From Prorocentrum cordatum (Eukaryota > Sar > Dinophyceae > Prorocentrales > Prorocentraceae): DNA of 64,000 bases. Under the pieces are notes generated by a model that saw nothing but the letters and a program-made list of their open reading frames with translations, ran no database searches and had not been told where the DNA came from. Position 1 is the first letter of the stretch; every line of letters starts with the position of its first letter. This document shows positions 1-10,983 of this stretch, in pieces. The stretch is from positions 1 to 64,000 of the forward strand of contig CAUYUJ010019269.1 in NCBI GenBank assembly GCA_963575745.1, given 5' to 3'. The position numbers and the translations under genes were made by a program.

Positions 1-12
1 AAAAAAAAAAAA

Positions 13-432
13 ATGGTCAAAATTTCATCCCGCGCGCTCTTGCGGATTCGTAGGAAACCCAACACTTTTTAAACATTTCTGTCAAACGGGCTTTTGCGAG
101 CAACTTTTTCGAACTTCTGCGACAACGGTTGCGCACCTGCCAGGGCCATCATCCCTGTCAAATAAAACCATGCGGGACACATTCGTTTTTTCTTCGCGCG
201 CGCACGCCGTCGTCGTCGGCCGCGGGGCCCTGAATATTAGCCACGGTCGTCCGCATGCCACGAAGTGAAGTGTCCGAACGTCATAGGGCGGGAAGCTGGG
301 TGTGGGTGGTGGCGAAGAGTCGTTTGGAATTTTGGTAGAGCTTGAACCGGCCCCCCCACAAAGTGGGGGTATTGCCCGCCTCCTATGAAAACCCTGGCAC
401 TGGTGAGAACGGTGTGTCCCCACGTGCTAGTA

Positions 433-485
<53 letters not shown>

Positions 486-486
486 A
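13..486 (-). repeat. Dispersed repeat with TTG tract, inverted copy of 39905-40653
   Basis: Read on the minus strand this segment follows the sequence at 39905-40653 in the same order: a CAA tract, the phrase ACTAGCACGTGGGGACAC, a run of C then G around CCCCCACTTTGTGGGGG, then the segment containing TTTGACAGGGATGATGGC and finally GATGAAATTTTGAC beside a T run. The copy here lacks about 260 bases present in the other copy (40160-40437). The TTG tract occupies 434-486. A microsatellite at one end and an A/T run at the other suggest a retroposed element, but no RNA polymerase III boxes were identified. Confidence 0.8.
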
Positions 487-1740
487 GTGGCATTTCAGCC
501 TCCAGAGGCTCCCGCTTGTTTCCACACCTCTGGTGAGCCACGCCGTGAACTGAACACGAAACATCAGATGTCTGGACTCTGAGCAGCACTGGGAGTGTTT
601 TGGGATTCTGAGCAGCACTGGATTCTGAGCAGCACAGGGAGGCGAGCTCCCGTTGGTGTGGGGGGCTGCGATGCTGGAGCTACGATGGGGGGGCGGGGGG
701 GAATGGCCCTGACCCCTCCGTCCCTGCCCGCCCCCCTGGCGCTGTGAGTGCCAAGCGTCATCGTGGGCCGTGGCCTCGTAGATGATCTCCCTGGGTCCCT
801 GCGGCAGCTCCTGGGCAAGGGCACTCAGGCGTCTCAGCTGTACGTTGGTAGGCTCCTGGGTACGCTGCAAAGAACAGGAAAACACCATGCTCCATCATGG
901 TGTGAGTGCGAAATATGCGAGGCCCCCAACGCGGAGGCTAACAACCATGTCGCTAACAATGCGAACAGCCTTCGCGCATGCAGAAGCTCCAGCAACTTCA
1001 GGCTGTGTATGGGGGCGCAGCTGTTAGATATATTCGTCCTGATCCATAACCATGTTCCAATTACCGAAGAGCACAATTCGTATAGGTGCTTGTTCATCTT
1101 GTATTTGCCGAATACCTGCTCATCCTGTTTGCCATGAGCATCACTGTGGGACCCCGTGCTACAGCTAAAGTTATCGTCAACGTGTTTGGCGGTGAGCAGA
1201 CCCTTGGTGGCATCAATCCCCTGGTTGTAGGACGTGGACTTGGGATTCTACGTATGTCCCTTTTGAATTTAAGGAATGCTCGAGGAGCATCGTTGTTACA
1301 TGCGCCAAGTTTGAGACCTTTCAGGCAGTGTCGCGATTTGCTGTATTCCTCGAAACCGGGTAGGGTACGACGTATAGCAGCACTGCCAGGAAGTATGGCG
1401 GAACACACGATACGCTCCTGCTCGCCCGTGGCTGCGACCAGATCTCTGTACGTGAGGCCTTTGGGGGAATACCTTATTTATGTCGAGGCTGGCCGAGATC
1501 CAATCGGGCAGACATGCTGCTTCACATGCCAACATGCGTTGGGAGCTGCATCTATCCATGCCTGTGACTGTTTCCACGGAGAAAGCTTTTATCCATGAAG
1601 CCACGAAATACAATTCGAAAGTGCATGCTGTTATTTCCCTACCTAGGCTCTGCCTAGATGGTTCTTACTCTCTTTGCTTAAAGGGCCGGGCAATGCTAAC
1701 CGCCCCGGGCGGTTCCCCCAGTCCCCGCCCCGCGGTTCCC
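487..1740. other. Stretch without a recognisable gene
   Basis: Apart from three short copies of TGAGCAGCACTGG at 578-640, no repeat or family signature is visible. The longest open frame, 1086-1598 on the plus strand (170 codons), has an ordinary amino-acid composition and several internal methionines but matches nothing I recognise, so I do not call it a gene. The composition is less GC-skewed than the surrounding tracts. Confidence 0.5.
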
Positions 1741-1754
1741 CCAGTCCCCTGGGA

Positions 1755-2150
1755 GCTTTAGCCTTAGCTTTAGCTGTAGCTTAGCTTTAGCTTTAGCTTT
1801 AGCTTAGCTTCAGCTTAGTGTTAGCTTAGCTTTAGCTTAGCTTTAGCTTAGCTTTAGCTTAGCTTTAGCTTAGCTTCAGCTTAGTGTTAGCTTAGCTTTA
1901 GCTTAGCTTTAGCTTAGCTTCAGCTCAGCTTTAGCTTAGCTTTAGCTCAGTTTTAGCTTAGCCTTAGCTTAGCTTTAGCTTAGCTTTAGCTTAGCTTCAG
2001 CTCAGTGTTAGCTTAGCTTTAGCTTAGCTTTAGCTTATAGTTAGCGCTAGCTTTAGCTTAGCTTTTGTTTAGATTTATCTTAGTGTTAGCTTAGCCCTAG
2101 CTTAGCTTTAGCTTAGCTTCAGCTTAGCTTTAGCTTAGCTTTACTGTTAC
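1755..2150. repeat. 11-bp minisatellite (TTAGCTTAGCT)n
   Basis: About 36 degenerate copies of TTAGCTTAGCT, with variants such as CTTCAGCTTAG and GTGTTAGCTTAG. The unit contains the palindrome AGCT, so the array is rich in short self-complementary sites. Confidence 0.9.
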
Positions 2151-2359
2151 TACTAATGCTGCTTTCCTAGGGGCTCCAACTCCTAGGTAGGGTCGCACTG
2201 GGATAATTTTCTAGTGGTGTTGGATCCTCGTTTTGAACAGGCAGCGCCCCGCCTCCTCTCCTCTCCTCTCCTCTCCTCCTCCTCCCCTCCTCGTCTCCTC
2301 CTCCATCCTCCCTCCTGCCACATCGCCTGTGCCCTCCGCATGCCTCTTTTTCGGCGCCC

Positions 2360-2695
2360 CCCTCACACGCTTCGTTGCCCCATAGGGAGCTCCACCGAAG
2401 GCCCCAATGGCAGCGCCCGCATGGCACAACCGCGTCCAACTCGGGACACCCCTCACACGTTTCGTGGCCCCACAGGGAGCTGCACCGAAGGCTCCAGTGG
2501 CAGAGCCCGCCACCGAGCCTGGTTGGGCACACTCCTCGCACGCCCATAGGGAGCTCCACCGAAGGCCCCAGTGGCAACGCCCGCACAGCCCTACCGCGCC
2601 CAATTCGGCTCACCCCTCACACGTTTGGTGGCCCCACAAGAGGCTTCACTGAAGACCCCAGTGCCAGCGCCCGCATGGCACCCACCCCCGGTTTG
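2360..2695. repeat. Minisatellite, four degenerate units of about 70-91 bp
   Basis: Units share CCTCACACG, GGCCCCA(C/T)AGGGAGCT, CACCGAAGGCCCC and TGGCAGCGCCCGC. Copies begin near 2360, 2451, 2543 and 2612. The frames open through this array on both strands are translations of the repeat. The block just upstream (2250-2330) is CT-rich. Confidence 0.8.
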
Positions 2696-2940
2696 GACCA
2701 TGAAAAACCCGTTGAGGGGCGCTCAAGTGCCCCTTTTCTGCACCCCTCGCTCTCTCCATTTTTCGCTCCCCCCATTACGCGACTCCCAAAGCGTTGCCTG
2801 AGCGAACGCTCCGGTCAGAAGTTGGCGGCGCGCACGCGAGGAGAAGAGAAGGGGGCACAACTTCTCAGAAGGAGGCTGCTTCTTAGGAAGCGTGGGCCTC
2901 ACATCTACAGACACGGCCCGCGCCTTCCGAGAAGCCCTCC

Positions 2941-3171
2941 TCCTCCCTCATACCCCCCTCTGCTCGGGCCGGGCGAAAGGGGGGGATAGCAAAGGGGGGG
3001 GGAGAATCAGCTCACGTAGCTGATTTTCACGGCGCCTCCCAGCGCCGGGAGGCGCCCATGTATCGAGGAATGGGCCCGGCGGCGGGGCCGAAACCAGCTG
3101 CGTGCAGCCTGCTATTTCGTAACCCCCACCCCTTTCCCTATCACCCCCCTTCGTCCGGCCCGATCTGCGCG
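2941..3171. repeat. Dispersed module f, copy 1 (second copy 31845-32046)
   Basis: Shares with 31845-32046, in the same orientation, GGGGGGATAGCAAAGGGGGGG, a hairpin AATCAGCT-(A)CGT-AGCTGATT, the phrase GAGGAATGGGCCC, GGGGCCGAAACCAGCTGC and TTTCGTCCGGCCCGATCT. The hairpin arms are conserved in both copies. It continues directly into a coding-like minus-strand stretch (about 3170-3330) that runs up against the TCC tract. Confidence 0.8.
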
Positions 3172-3458
3172 TGGCTGCAGAACGCGCCCCCCCCCGCCGC
3201 GCAAGAGCGGTCCTCCAGGGGGAGCCTGCGCTCCCGCAGCAGGCGCCGCAGGAGGTCGCCCGGCAGCACGAGCTTGCGCCGCGTGCAGTCCGTGAGGCCC
3301 CGCCGCGGGGACGGGGGCGGTGCGGCGTGCGGGGCCGCGGCTCTTCGCTGCCTCCTCCGCCGTGTCCTCCTCTGCCTCCCCGCCCCTTTTCCGAAGTGCC
3401 TGCCCCTCGCCGAAGCCCCATCCACATCAGTCCTCTTCCTCCCTCGTCATCCTCCCTC

Positions 3459-3720
3459 CCCTTCCTCCTCCTCCTCCTCCTCCTCTTCCTCCTCCTCCTC
3501 CTCCTCTTCCTCTTCCTCCTCCTCCTCCTCCTCCTCCTCCTCCTCCTCCTCCTCTTCCTCTTCCTCCTCTTCCTCCTCCTCCTCCTCTTCTTCCTCCTGT
3601 TCCTCCTCATCCTCCTCCAGCTCCTCCTCCTCCTTTCTCCTCCTCGTCCATCCTGCTCCTCTTTTTCCTCCTCCTCCTCGTCCTCCTCCTCCTCCTCTTG
3701 TCCCTCTCTCCCTTCCTTCT
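3459..3720. repeat. Long (TCC)n polypyrimidine tract
   Basis: Nearly uninterrupted CCT/TCC/TTC triplets. All plus-strand frames translate to poly-Ser/Pro/Leu and minus-strand frames to poly-Glu/Arg/Gly, so the long open frames crossing it (for example 3320-4729) are artefacts. The following 500 bases (3720-4260) hold nothing recognisable; a CT-rich stretch lies at 4270-4315. Confidence 0.9.
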
Positions 3721-4324
3721 GGCTTCTCCCTGCCCCTCCATGCTCCTCCAACCTGGCCCAGCCATGTCCACATATCTTCCTGTCTCACTCCCTGGGCCCT
3801 CGTCGCTCCTCGCTCCCCCTCTCTGGGGGAGGGGTGACGGAGAAGAGGAGGAGGAGGCAAGGCACGGCAAGGACAGCATCGGGCCAACGACAGAAATACC
3901 TCTGACAAAGCTGCACGCTGCACATTACAACGCGTACGACCTGCAGTGCGCGCGCATCGTTCAGCACAAGAGCGACCCCCCTGTAGGGAGCCCCGAAGTG
4001 CCTTCGCTCGACCTAACGGCGACCCTCGAGAAACTTGAATTACTCCTGGCGGCTAAGCTTCGAAAGAAATTTTACATCGGCTGGTCTACACTTACTGCTA
4101 CTATTGCTACACACGCGCCTACGATCGTGCATGCTGCGCGTCGCGCTCATACTGCTACCCTCACGCTGCTGCCACGCACTCATACGTTTCTCGCCATCCC
4201 CGGTTGCTCCACCAACTCTCTGGGTTGCTGGGGGAGCAGAAGACGTCGTAAACTCCACACATCGACGAAGCACTCTCTCTCTTTCTCTCTCTCTTTCTCT
4301 CCCTCCCTCTCTCTGCGACACCGC

Positions 4325-4690
4325 CTGGGCCTGGGACGCGGTATAGACACCAACCCCATCCCCACTCATCTGGGACGTCGCTGGAGCACGAAACGCCGTA
4401 CAGACACCATCCCCACTTCTACTCATCTGGGATGCCGCCAATGCGCGCGTCGCCGTATACACGCCACCCCCACTGCATCTCATCTGGGACGCCGTCAGAG
4501 CGCGAGACGCCATGCAGACGCCATCCCCGCTGCTACTCATGTGGAATGCCGCCGCTGTACGCGTCGCCGTACAGACACCATTCCCACTGCGTCTCATCTG
4601 GGACGCCACCATGGCACGAGACGCGGTGCAGACACCGCTCCCACTGCCACTCATCTGGGATGCCGTCGAAGTACGTTTCGCCGTGCAAAC
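4325..4690. repeat. 57-bp minisatellite, six to seven copies
   Basis: The landmark CTCATC recurs at 4365, 4422, 4479, 4536, 4593 and 4650, an exact 57-bp spacing. Because 57 is 19 codons, the array stays open in several frames; one gives a 19-residue repeat containing THLGCRR. The exact, indel-free period could reflect either selection on a frame or simple array homogenisation. Confidence 0.9.
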
Positions 4691-4880
4691 GCGCTTCCAA
4701 TTAGCTTTCAAACTTGGGGCGTAATCTGAGCCCGCGATGCCGTAGGGTCGGACCACTTCCCACGCATGCCGCTTAAAGCGATTACCCGCGTCGGCTTATT
4801 TAGCCCCCGACAGGCCAGACGACCCCCTGCAATTTTACGCCACGCAACGAAACTCGCCATGTCGTCGGGGCGGCCACCGC

Positions 4881-5486
4881 TCACAAGTCGAGGTTATCTA
4901 GCGCCAGCTGCAACAGGCTCTCTCGACGTCCGCGGGGGGCCACCCCTGGCTTTATCTCCGACCCCAGCTGCGCGGCGCGGGCTGAGAATGACCGCTCGAG
5001 GTTATCGTCAGACAGGCGCATGGCCATCTTGGCGGCCCCTTCTTTGTAGTGCTTCGACGCTCGGAAGCCGCGCCCCAGCGCCGCGGGCTCGCTCATCGAC
5101 AGGTTCTCAGACTTCGCTGCAGCTTCGGCCCACCGCTCCTGTTTGCGGACTCTGGTCTCCAGCTGCTGCGACGGCCCTAGGGCGATCAGGAAAACCAGGA
5201 CACTGGCGGGGCACATGGCCAGCAACGGAGCTTCGTTGACCTTCGGGTTCTCGGAGTCGAGATCGCGCAGCTTCTGCGCTTCGATCGCGCGCGCCCTCCC
5301 AGCGGCGAAGCCCGCCTTCGAAATCTCGTCGGCATCGTCGAACAGCAGCGCGCGGTTGTTCGTTCACATCGGCTGGCAGATGTTGAAGCTGTTCCCGAGG
5401 GCGGCGCGAGCGAGGACGGGCGCCGGCCGCAACGATACGTGCGCGCCCACCGGCGGGGGCCTGTCCAGCGCGACGGGGGGCAGGCC
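4881..5486 (-). pseudogene. Broken copy of unknown family shared with 28727-29477
   Basis: Read on the minus strand without requiring a start codon, this region encodes about 200 residues that align almost without gaps to the protein ending at 29477. Shared blocks in order are a GL.P motif, P.L.RA.LGNS, A.KLR, M.PA.V..FL, K.G.R.S, KEG.AK, and a C-terminus of the form QLG.E..PG.APR followed by LQLALD..DL and stop. The frame is broken by one TGA at 5364-5366, where the other copy has alanine; alignment resumes immediately after it. No intron signal is obvious there. I do not recognise the family and infer no function. Upstream, the minus strand to about 7016 also looks coding-like, so this may be the 3' end of a larger decayed gene. 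Confidence 0.75.
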
Positions 5487-6157
5487 GCGGCGACAAACAG
5501 TTCTACGGTCGCCGTTGCCTGCCCTGGCAGCTGCCTCGGCGCCCCTCCGCCGTGCCGGACGACGCCGCTCAACCTGTGGCGGCTTGCGCCGCGGCGGCTA
5601 CGCCCTCGGGCTGCCGCGCGCGACGCGTCGCCGCAGGCGCCTCGGCCTGGCGGGCGGCGATTGGGGGGCCCGCAGCCGGCGCTGGTGGAGCCGACGCGGC
5701 CATGTCGACGGCCCGCCCCCTGACACGCAGTCCTGGAACGGCCCACTTCTGCTGCCGCCTGCAGGGGCTGGTCGCTGAGGCGCAAGAGCATGGCGAACTC
5801 TCTTGGATGTCGCAGGCGTCGGCGCTGTCGTTGGGGAGCGCGCGCAGTGGGCGCCTCTGAGGCCAGGCTCGAACACCAAGCGGCTCGTCCGCATAACAGG
5901 CTAACTCCGAGCTGTTCACTCCCCGAGTTGTCGAGGCCTCCATGCCAAATAATGGACAGACGAAGGGCGGGTGGCTCGACGACAAGGCGGTGGAAGGGCG
6001 GACTATGTACGTGACGCTGCTTAGTGATGAAGGCGGTGGCGGCGTTCTCTCATGCAATCTTTCGCGCGCGTAGAACGCTTCGACCGTGCGCGCGCTGGTT
6101 GGCATCGACGGCCGCGCGCAATAAAGACCGGCAGATATGACCTCCACTTCCTGAAAC

Positions 6158-6611
6158 CTCGGCCGCGCAGTGAGCGCAGGCGGCGCCTTCTGCATCGAGA
6201 AGGTCGCGAGTCCACTCGGCCGTCGGCGGCAGCAGTAGTCTCGGGCGGTGCCCAGCACGGTGGCGGGGTGGCCGCAGTCCTCGCCTGAACACTCAGCGCG
6301 CCAGGGTGGACGGCGAGGTGCTGCTCTCGAACGTCGTCGCCCGAAAACAGGGCCACCACGCTCAGCTCACCGTCGGCAGTGCGGAGGGCGCCCCGTAGAT
6401 CCTCGGCCTCCGTCGCCCGCAGCAGCGCCTCGACGTCGCCGACAAACCTCGGCGCGCAAGGGTTGGCAAACACATTCACAGCCCCAGTCGGCCAAAGCGT
6501 CGCGAACTCCTCTGACCACAGCTGGCCGAAGACCGCCGCGATCTCCTGCGGCTGCTGTCGAGGAGCGCTGAACCATCGTCGGTGCTGACGCAGGCGTCGC
6601 GCGCGCCCCAT
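6158..6611 (-). CDS. Coding-like region, unrecognised
   Basis: From an ATG at 6609-6611 the minus strand reads a stretch of normal protein composition: IAAVFGQLWSEEFATLWP, then a segment with RFVGDVEALLRATEAEDLRG and ELSVVALFSGDDV. After about 6300 the protein-like character moves to another frame, where a C-x2-C pattern (CAHCAAEV, then HIC) appears near 6150, suggesting a frameshift or an intron. It lies upstream, on the same strand, of the broken family copy at 4881-5486 and could belong to the same decayed gene. No family is recognised; the call rests on composition only. Confidence 0.35.
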
Positions 6612-6626
6612 GCCAGATAAGCCTCG

Positions 6627-7016
6627 CTAGTTGCTTGAAGCCGTCGCTTTAATGCCAGAGGCGATGTTGTTGTACTGCACCGCGCCAGCAAAAGGTACCT
6701 TGCCACGAAATAGCAACTGCGCCTGTCTCTGAAAGTCCGCGCCAATAAAGCATGGAGGCATCGAGCTTGTGTCGTGATTGTGCGTGTATACATGTTCCTG
6801 GAGTGCGCGGCGGAACTCAGGACGAACACGCCGCGACACGGAACCAGCACTGCGGGCGGACAAGACGATACTGGTACGATTAACGTCCCCGGCGCAGGTC
6901 CTCGTACTCGGACCCACGGGCTCCTCGGTCAGCGGGGACCTAGCCGTGCAAGACGCCTCGCTCGGCCAAATGGTGGTGCCGATGTCGGCCCTCATCGTGT
7001 CGGGTAGCAACGGCAT
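6627..7016 (-). CDS. Coding-like open frame, 129 residues, unrecognised
   Basis: An ATG-initiated minus-strand frame (ATG at 7014-7016, a second ATG at 6993-6995) with mixed composition, including MPPCFIGADFQRQAQLLFRG and GAVQYNNIASGI, ending in a stop at 6627. It immediately precedes the coding-like frame starting at 6611 on the same strand. It could be an upstream exon or a shadow of unique non-coding DNA. Confidence 0.3.
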   Translation of the reverse strand: MPLLPDTMRADIGTTIWPSEASCTARSPLTEEPVGPSTRTCAGDVNRTSIVLSARSAGSVSRRVRPEFRRALQEHVYTHNHDTSSMPPCFIGADFQRQAQLLFRGKVPFAGAVQYNNIASGIKATASSN

Positions 7017-7369
7017 TGCCAGCCACTCGCCCGTCGTCGTAAGCGAGGAGGAGGAAGAGGGAGGAGGAAGAGGAGGAGGACCAGTGTGAACCCACGACCC
7101 ATCAACGATATTTATCCCACCAGCCCTCTGGGCGCAGGTGGTCTACCGGTGACTTTCGATCCTCTTCCAGAAACCCGTCTTCCCTTTCGGGGGCGGGTTT
7201 ACCCTTCCCCCTGCCCCCTCCCCTGGGCCTGGACGGGGGGGGGCCGCAATCTCTTGAAGCGTCCAAGATCGGCCCCCGGGACGGCCAATTTTTGACACCT
7301 CTCACGATGTTCGTGGCGCCCGAGTGGAGGGGGCGTCGATCGGGTGCCTGCCTCCTTTGATCGATAACC

Positions 7370-7745
7370 TGGAAAATGGCCCCAGGAGGCGCTCCAGGGC
7401 TTCCCAGAGAGCCCCAAGAGAGCACCAAGAGGGCTCCAAGAGGGTCCCAAGAGGGCCCCCAGGAGGCCCCCGAGCGGTTTCATAGAGCCCAAGATGACCT
7501 CCAAGATGGCCCAGATAGCCCAAGCTGGTTCAAGATGGCTCCAACGCTGCTCCAAACGGCCCCAAGCCCGCTCCAAGATCGCCCAAGAGCGTTCCAAAAG
7601 AGCCCCAAGACGCGGTATGCCGGTTCCTGAAGGGGGAGCTGTATTGGAGACCCCCCCCCATCCTGTAATCGATGGCCTCCAAGATGATCCCAAGAAGCCT
7701 TCCAGGGTTACCAAGAGGGTTCCAACAGGGTCCCCCAAACTCCCC
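7370..7745. repeat. Degenerate CCAAGA-type short tandem repeat
   Basis: A run of loosely repeated 10-13-bp words such as CCCAAGAGGGCTCCAAGA and CAAGATGGCCC, most regular at 7400-7600 and again at 7675-7745. The same word family recurs at 21110-21245 and 21340-21400. The preceding 7090-7370 holds only G- and C-runs and no gene. Confidence 0.75.
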
Positions 7746-7825
7746 GAGAGCACCAGCAGCAACAGCCGCAATAATGCCCCGATATGGTTCTATGCGTCCT
7801 CACCCGCGTCGTTATCATCCAAGTC

Positions 7826-7960
7826 CTCGTCCTCGTCCTCCTCCTCCTCGTCCTCTTCCTCCTCCTCCTCCTCCTCCTCCTCCTCCTCCTCCTCCTCCTC
7901 CTCTTCGTCCTCCTCGTCCTCGTCGTCCTCGTCCTCCTCCTCCTCCTCGCCCTCTTCCCC
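7826..7960. repeat. (TCC/TCG)n tract
   Basis: Polypyrimidine triplet tract with interspersed TCG triplets. The sequence that follows (7960-8470) has no recognisable gene. Confidence 0.9.
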
Positions 7961-8477
7961 TCGCGGCGCCCAGGGCATGCCCGAAGAGGTCTTCCGAGGC
8001 CACCCCCTTGCTCGCGCTGTTCCCCAGATGTGTCTCTTCGTCCCTTTCCCGTCAGCTCTGAAGGGCATGGTTTCTGAATGGGCTGGTGGGGATACTTCTT
8101 TAGTCAGCGGCCGCGGGCGAGCGCGCCGGCGGCGAGTCCAGTCAGAGCGGGCCGCGCAAAGACGAATTAACCTAAAGCGGTGGGCCGGAGCCTCACGCAG
8201 CACCTCGGCGGGCAGGCCGGCGAGTGGAGGGGGGCTGACTGCAACTGCCGGGAAGCTGCACTGCCAGGGTGCACGCATGCAGCGCGCTGCAAGGATGGGT
8301 TGGCAGCCAGCGTGGTCGGCTGCCAAGGTCTGCAAGCAGCAGGTGGGGATACGCGAAGCGTGAAGAATCGCAATACACCCTCCCTCCAACCTCCCTCTTC
8401 CTAGGCCCCATACAAAGATCCGTTGTCACTGAGGGAGGTGCCCCGTTGAAAGACAGTCGTTTCACAAAAGCCTGAGC

Positions 8478-8660
8478 TGTGCCAGAACACCGTCCCTGGG
8501 ACTTGAACGCCGCGATCACCGTTACTATTTCGTCTTGACGATCCTGAATCTTGCCAGATAGCAATTCCTGGGACTTCAGCAACGCGAATCCGAATAACCA
8601 TTGCGCTCTGTCATTCCGACAGCGTGCCAAAACACAATTTCTGGGACGCTAACCATGCGG
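8478..8660. repeat. 72-73-bp minisatellite, three copies
   Basis: GCCAGAACACCGTCCCTGGG at 8481, GCCAGATAGCAATTCCTGGG at 8553 and GCCAAAACACAATTTCTGGG near 8626 mark three degenerate copies. Confidence 0.75.
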
Positions 8661-8724
8661 ATCCTTGAAACTGCTGTAAACTCTCGGTGCAACTGCACGC
8701 GGAGTTAATGCGAGAGTCACACTT

Positions 8725-9040
8725 AAACCGCCGTCCACCAGTGCAGCTCCTGAAACTGTTTTCGACGAGTGTGCGGGGCGCTGAAGCGATAACCACCTTT
8801 TTGACAAAAGAACCGTCCTCCATCCGTGCAACGATTGCACCCTGTGAATACGAACGCTCGTGGCGCTGAAAACAAGCTTTTGAAAGCCACCCTCCCTTCA
8901 TCCGCAAAACTGCGGCATGCTGCTTGCACGACTGCGCACGGCACTGAGGCGAGTGACACGGATTGGACACGGCCCGCCCTCCACCCGTGAAGCCCTTGTA
9001 GAATGTTCAGCTCGGGGGTCACTCGTGGTGAGAAGCATCT
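8725..9040. repeat. Degenerate repeat of about 75-84 bp, four copies
   Basis: Copies are marked by CCGTCCACCAGTGCA (8730), CCGTCCTCCATCCGTGCA (8813), CCACCCTCCCTTCATCCG (8887) and CCCGCCCTCCACCCGTG (8970). The minus-strand frame across them gives repeated FA.GGR-type peptides, which I regard as repeat translation. Confidence 0.6.
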
Positions 9041-9138
9041 GGCGAAGCGCCTCGCTCGCCGGAGCGACACGCCTCGGGGCGCGACAGGAAGGAGCCAGGT
9101 AGAACATGGAAGAGGAGGAGGCGAAAGGAGGGGGAGAC

Positions 9139-9142
<4 letters not shown>

Positions 9143-9170
<28 letters not shown>

Positions 9171-9300
9171 GAGGAGGAGGAGGAGGAGGAGGAGGAGGAG
9201 CGAGGAGCGAGGAGCGAGGAGCGAGGAGGAGGAGGAGAGGATGAGGAGGAGGAGAAAGGAGGAGGAGGAGGAGTAGAAAGGAGGAGCGAGGAGGAGGAGC
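9143..9300. repeat. (GGA)n polypurine tract
   Basis: Uninterrupted GGA/GAG triplets with a few GCG interruptions. The segment from 9310 to 9520 is GC-rich and unassigned. Confidence 0.9.
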
Positions 9301-9529
9301 GAGGAGGAAGGGCCCGAGGGGACGAGGAACAGGCGGTCGAAGACGGCCACGCAAACGACGGCGATGCCGGCGACCACGGCGGCGACGTCGGCGGCGCTTC
9401 GCGGGCAGGGCTGGAGGGCAGAAGCGGCCGGGAAGGCGTGGCCCGCATAGCGCGCGAGGAAGGCGGCCGACGCGCCGGGCTCCGGGCGCCAGGTGAAGAA
9501 GTCTCTGCCGTCTGCGGTTGGCGGGGGGC

Positions 9530-9715
9530 TTCTCCTCCCTCCTCCTCCCCTCCTCCCCCCTTCCTCCCTTCCTTCTCCTCCCTTCTCCCTTCCTCCCTTC
9601 TCCTCCCTTCTCCTCCCTTCTCCTCCCTTCTCCTCCCTTCCTCCCTCCCTTCTCCTCCCTTCCTTCTCCTCCCTTCTCCTCCCTCCTCCTCCCTTCCCCT
9701 CCCTTCCTCCGCGTC
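9530..9715. repeat. 10-bp CT minisatellite (CCTTCTCCTC)n
   Basis: Regular copies of CCTTCTCCTC at about 9590-9670 with degenerate flanks, a different period from the triplet tracts nearby. Between 9715 and 10250 no gene or repeat is recognised. Confidence 0.85.
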
Positions 9716-10256
9716 TTCCCGTGGCCGTGACGGCTCGGGGCGTTCGGGTGCAGGCCCCAGGGGCCCGCGATGCCTCCTCGGCGATCGCGCGGCCAAGGAT
9801 GTTGCCCGCAGTGTGGCGGCCCTGGCAGGCCAGGTGGTTCCACGAGTTTCTCGGGTGCCTGCCGCGCAGGCGGCCCCGAGGCCGTGGGCGGCAGCGCTGT
9901 GCCGCCTGGTCTACGCTGCCAGGCGACGTCTGCCGGCCAAGGGCGCTGACGTCTGCCTCCTGATGCTCTACCTGCGGAAGGCGCCGCAGGCTGATTCCTC
10001 AATATCGTTTTGCATACAGCACCCTCCCCGCTTCAGTTAGATTCCACCGCCCGGGGCCACTTTCGGTCTAAAAAGCCAAGACCCAGAGAGGGAATTTGGT
10101 ATAGCAGATCCACGACCAGGACCCTCGCTTGCCCCCAAGGCTTTTGGGTATAGTATGCAAGCTTTCCGGGCGGACTACTGACGTTGGACGCCGCGCGCGT
10201 GGACAAGTCGTTGCAGGCGAGCCGCCAGAGCCCGCCAGGGTCCGCCACCGCTCCCC

Positions 10257-10983
10257 ATGGCGATAATGGGCCAGGCCGCACCTGCGAGCCCATCTGCGCC
10301 GGCTTCCCGACGCCCGAGGACCCGAGGAGGCCGGCCCGATGTGCGAGGCAACTGCCACTTCCGCCGCGAGAGGCGCAGCCCAACGACCAAGCTATCCGCC
10401 CCGAGCGCCGCCGGAGAAACGAGGCTCCGCCAGCCTGGCGACCTCCACTGCAGCAGCGCTCTGCGGGTCGCTGGGCCAGAGTCGCCACGGCCACCTCTGC
10501 GAGGCGAGCTTCGCGGCGAAGCGGCACGCCAGCGTCGCGCACGAGGAGGGCCGCCGTGGCCGCCGCTCAGGGCACGGCCCGAACTCGAACACTCCGACTC
10601 CGCGTCAGTGAGCGATGGGAGCAGCGAGGACGCGAGAAACGGCATCGCTCAGAGGAGCGACGTGGGCTTCGACTCCCTCGGTGACGAGGCCATCTGGGGG
10701 GGGGGCCTGCTGCACCCCGAGGCCGCCGCGAGGCCAGACACCGATGAGCAGAGCAGTGTGGGCTTCGACCCCCTCGGTGGCGAGGCCGCGGGCGGCCTGC
10801 CCGCGCCCAGAGTCCGACGCGAGCCCCGGCAGCGGTGAGGAGGGCGATCGTGCGCTTCGACTCCTGCGGTGACGAGGCCGTGGACGGCCCGCTGCATCCC
10901 GCGCCCGACGCGCACACCGATGAGGAGGGCGGCGCGGGTGTCGACGACGGCGCCACGGAGGAGGACGAGGCCTCCCTTCGGGG
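10257..10983 (+). CDS. Possible acidic repeat protein, frameshifted
   Basis: From the ATG at 10257 a frame of 193 codons ends at 10838 with two copies of a 30-36-residue unit of the form VGFDxLGxEA...PxTDE. A third copy (RFDSCGDEAV, then HTDEE) follows in a different frame from about 10835 and runs into the hairpin at 10981. The three copies imply a tandem-duplicated acidic segment with a frame change between copies 2 and 3. The amino-terminal half is Arg/Pro/Ala-rich and unconvincing. It could be a minisatellite read as protein; no family is recognised. Confidence 0.25.

Noticed and set aside
2750-2780. Second spliced-leader-like word (CCATTTTTCGCTC)
   Set aside because: Only a short core matches; the GTAGCC half and the CAAG end are missing, and no gene follows at leader distance.
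3320-4729. 469-codon plus-strand open frame
   Set aside because: Most of it is translation of a TCC tract and a 57-bp minisatellite; the middle has no protein-like composition.
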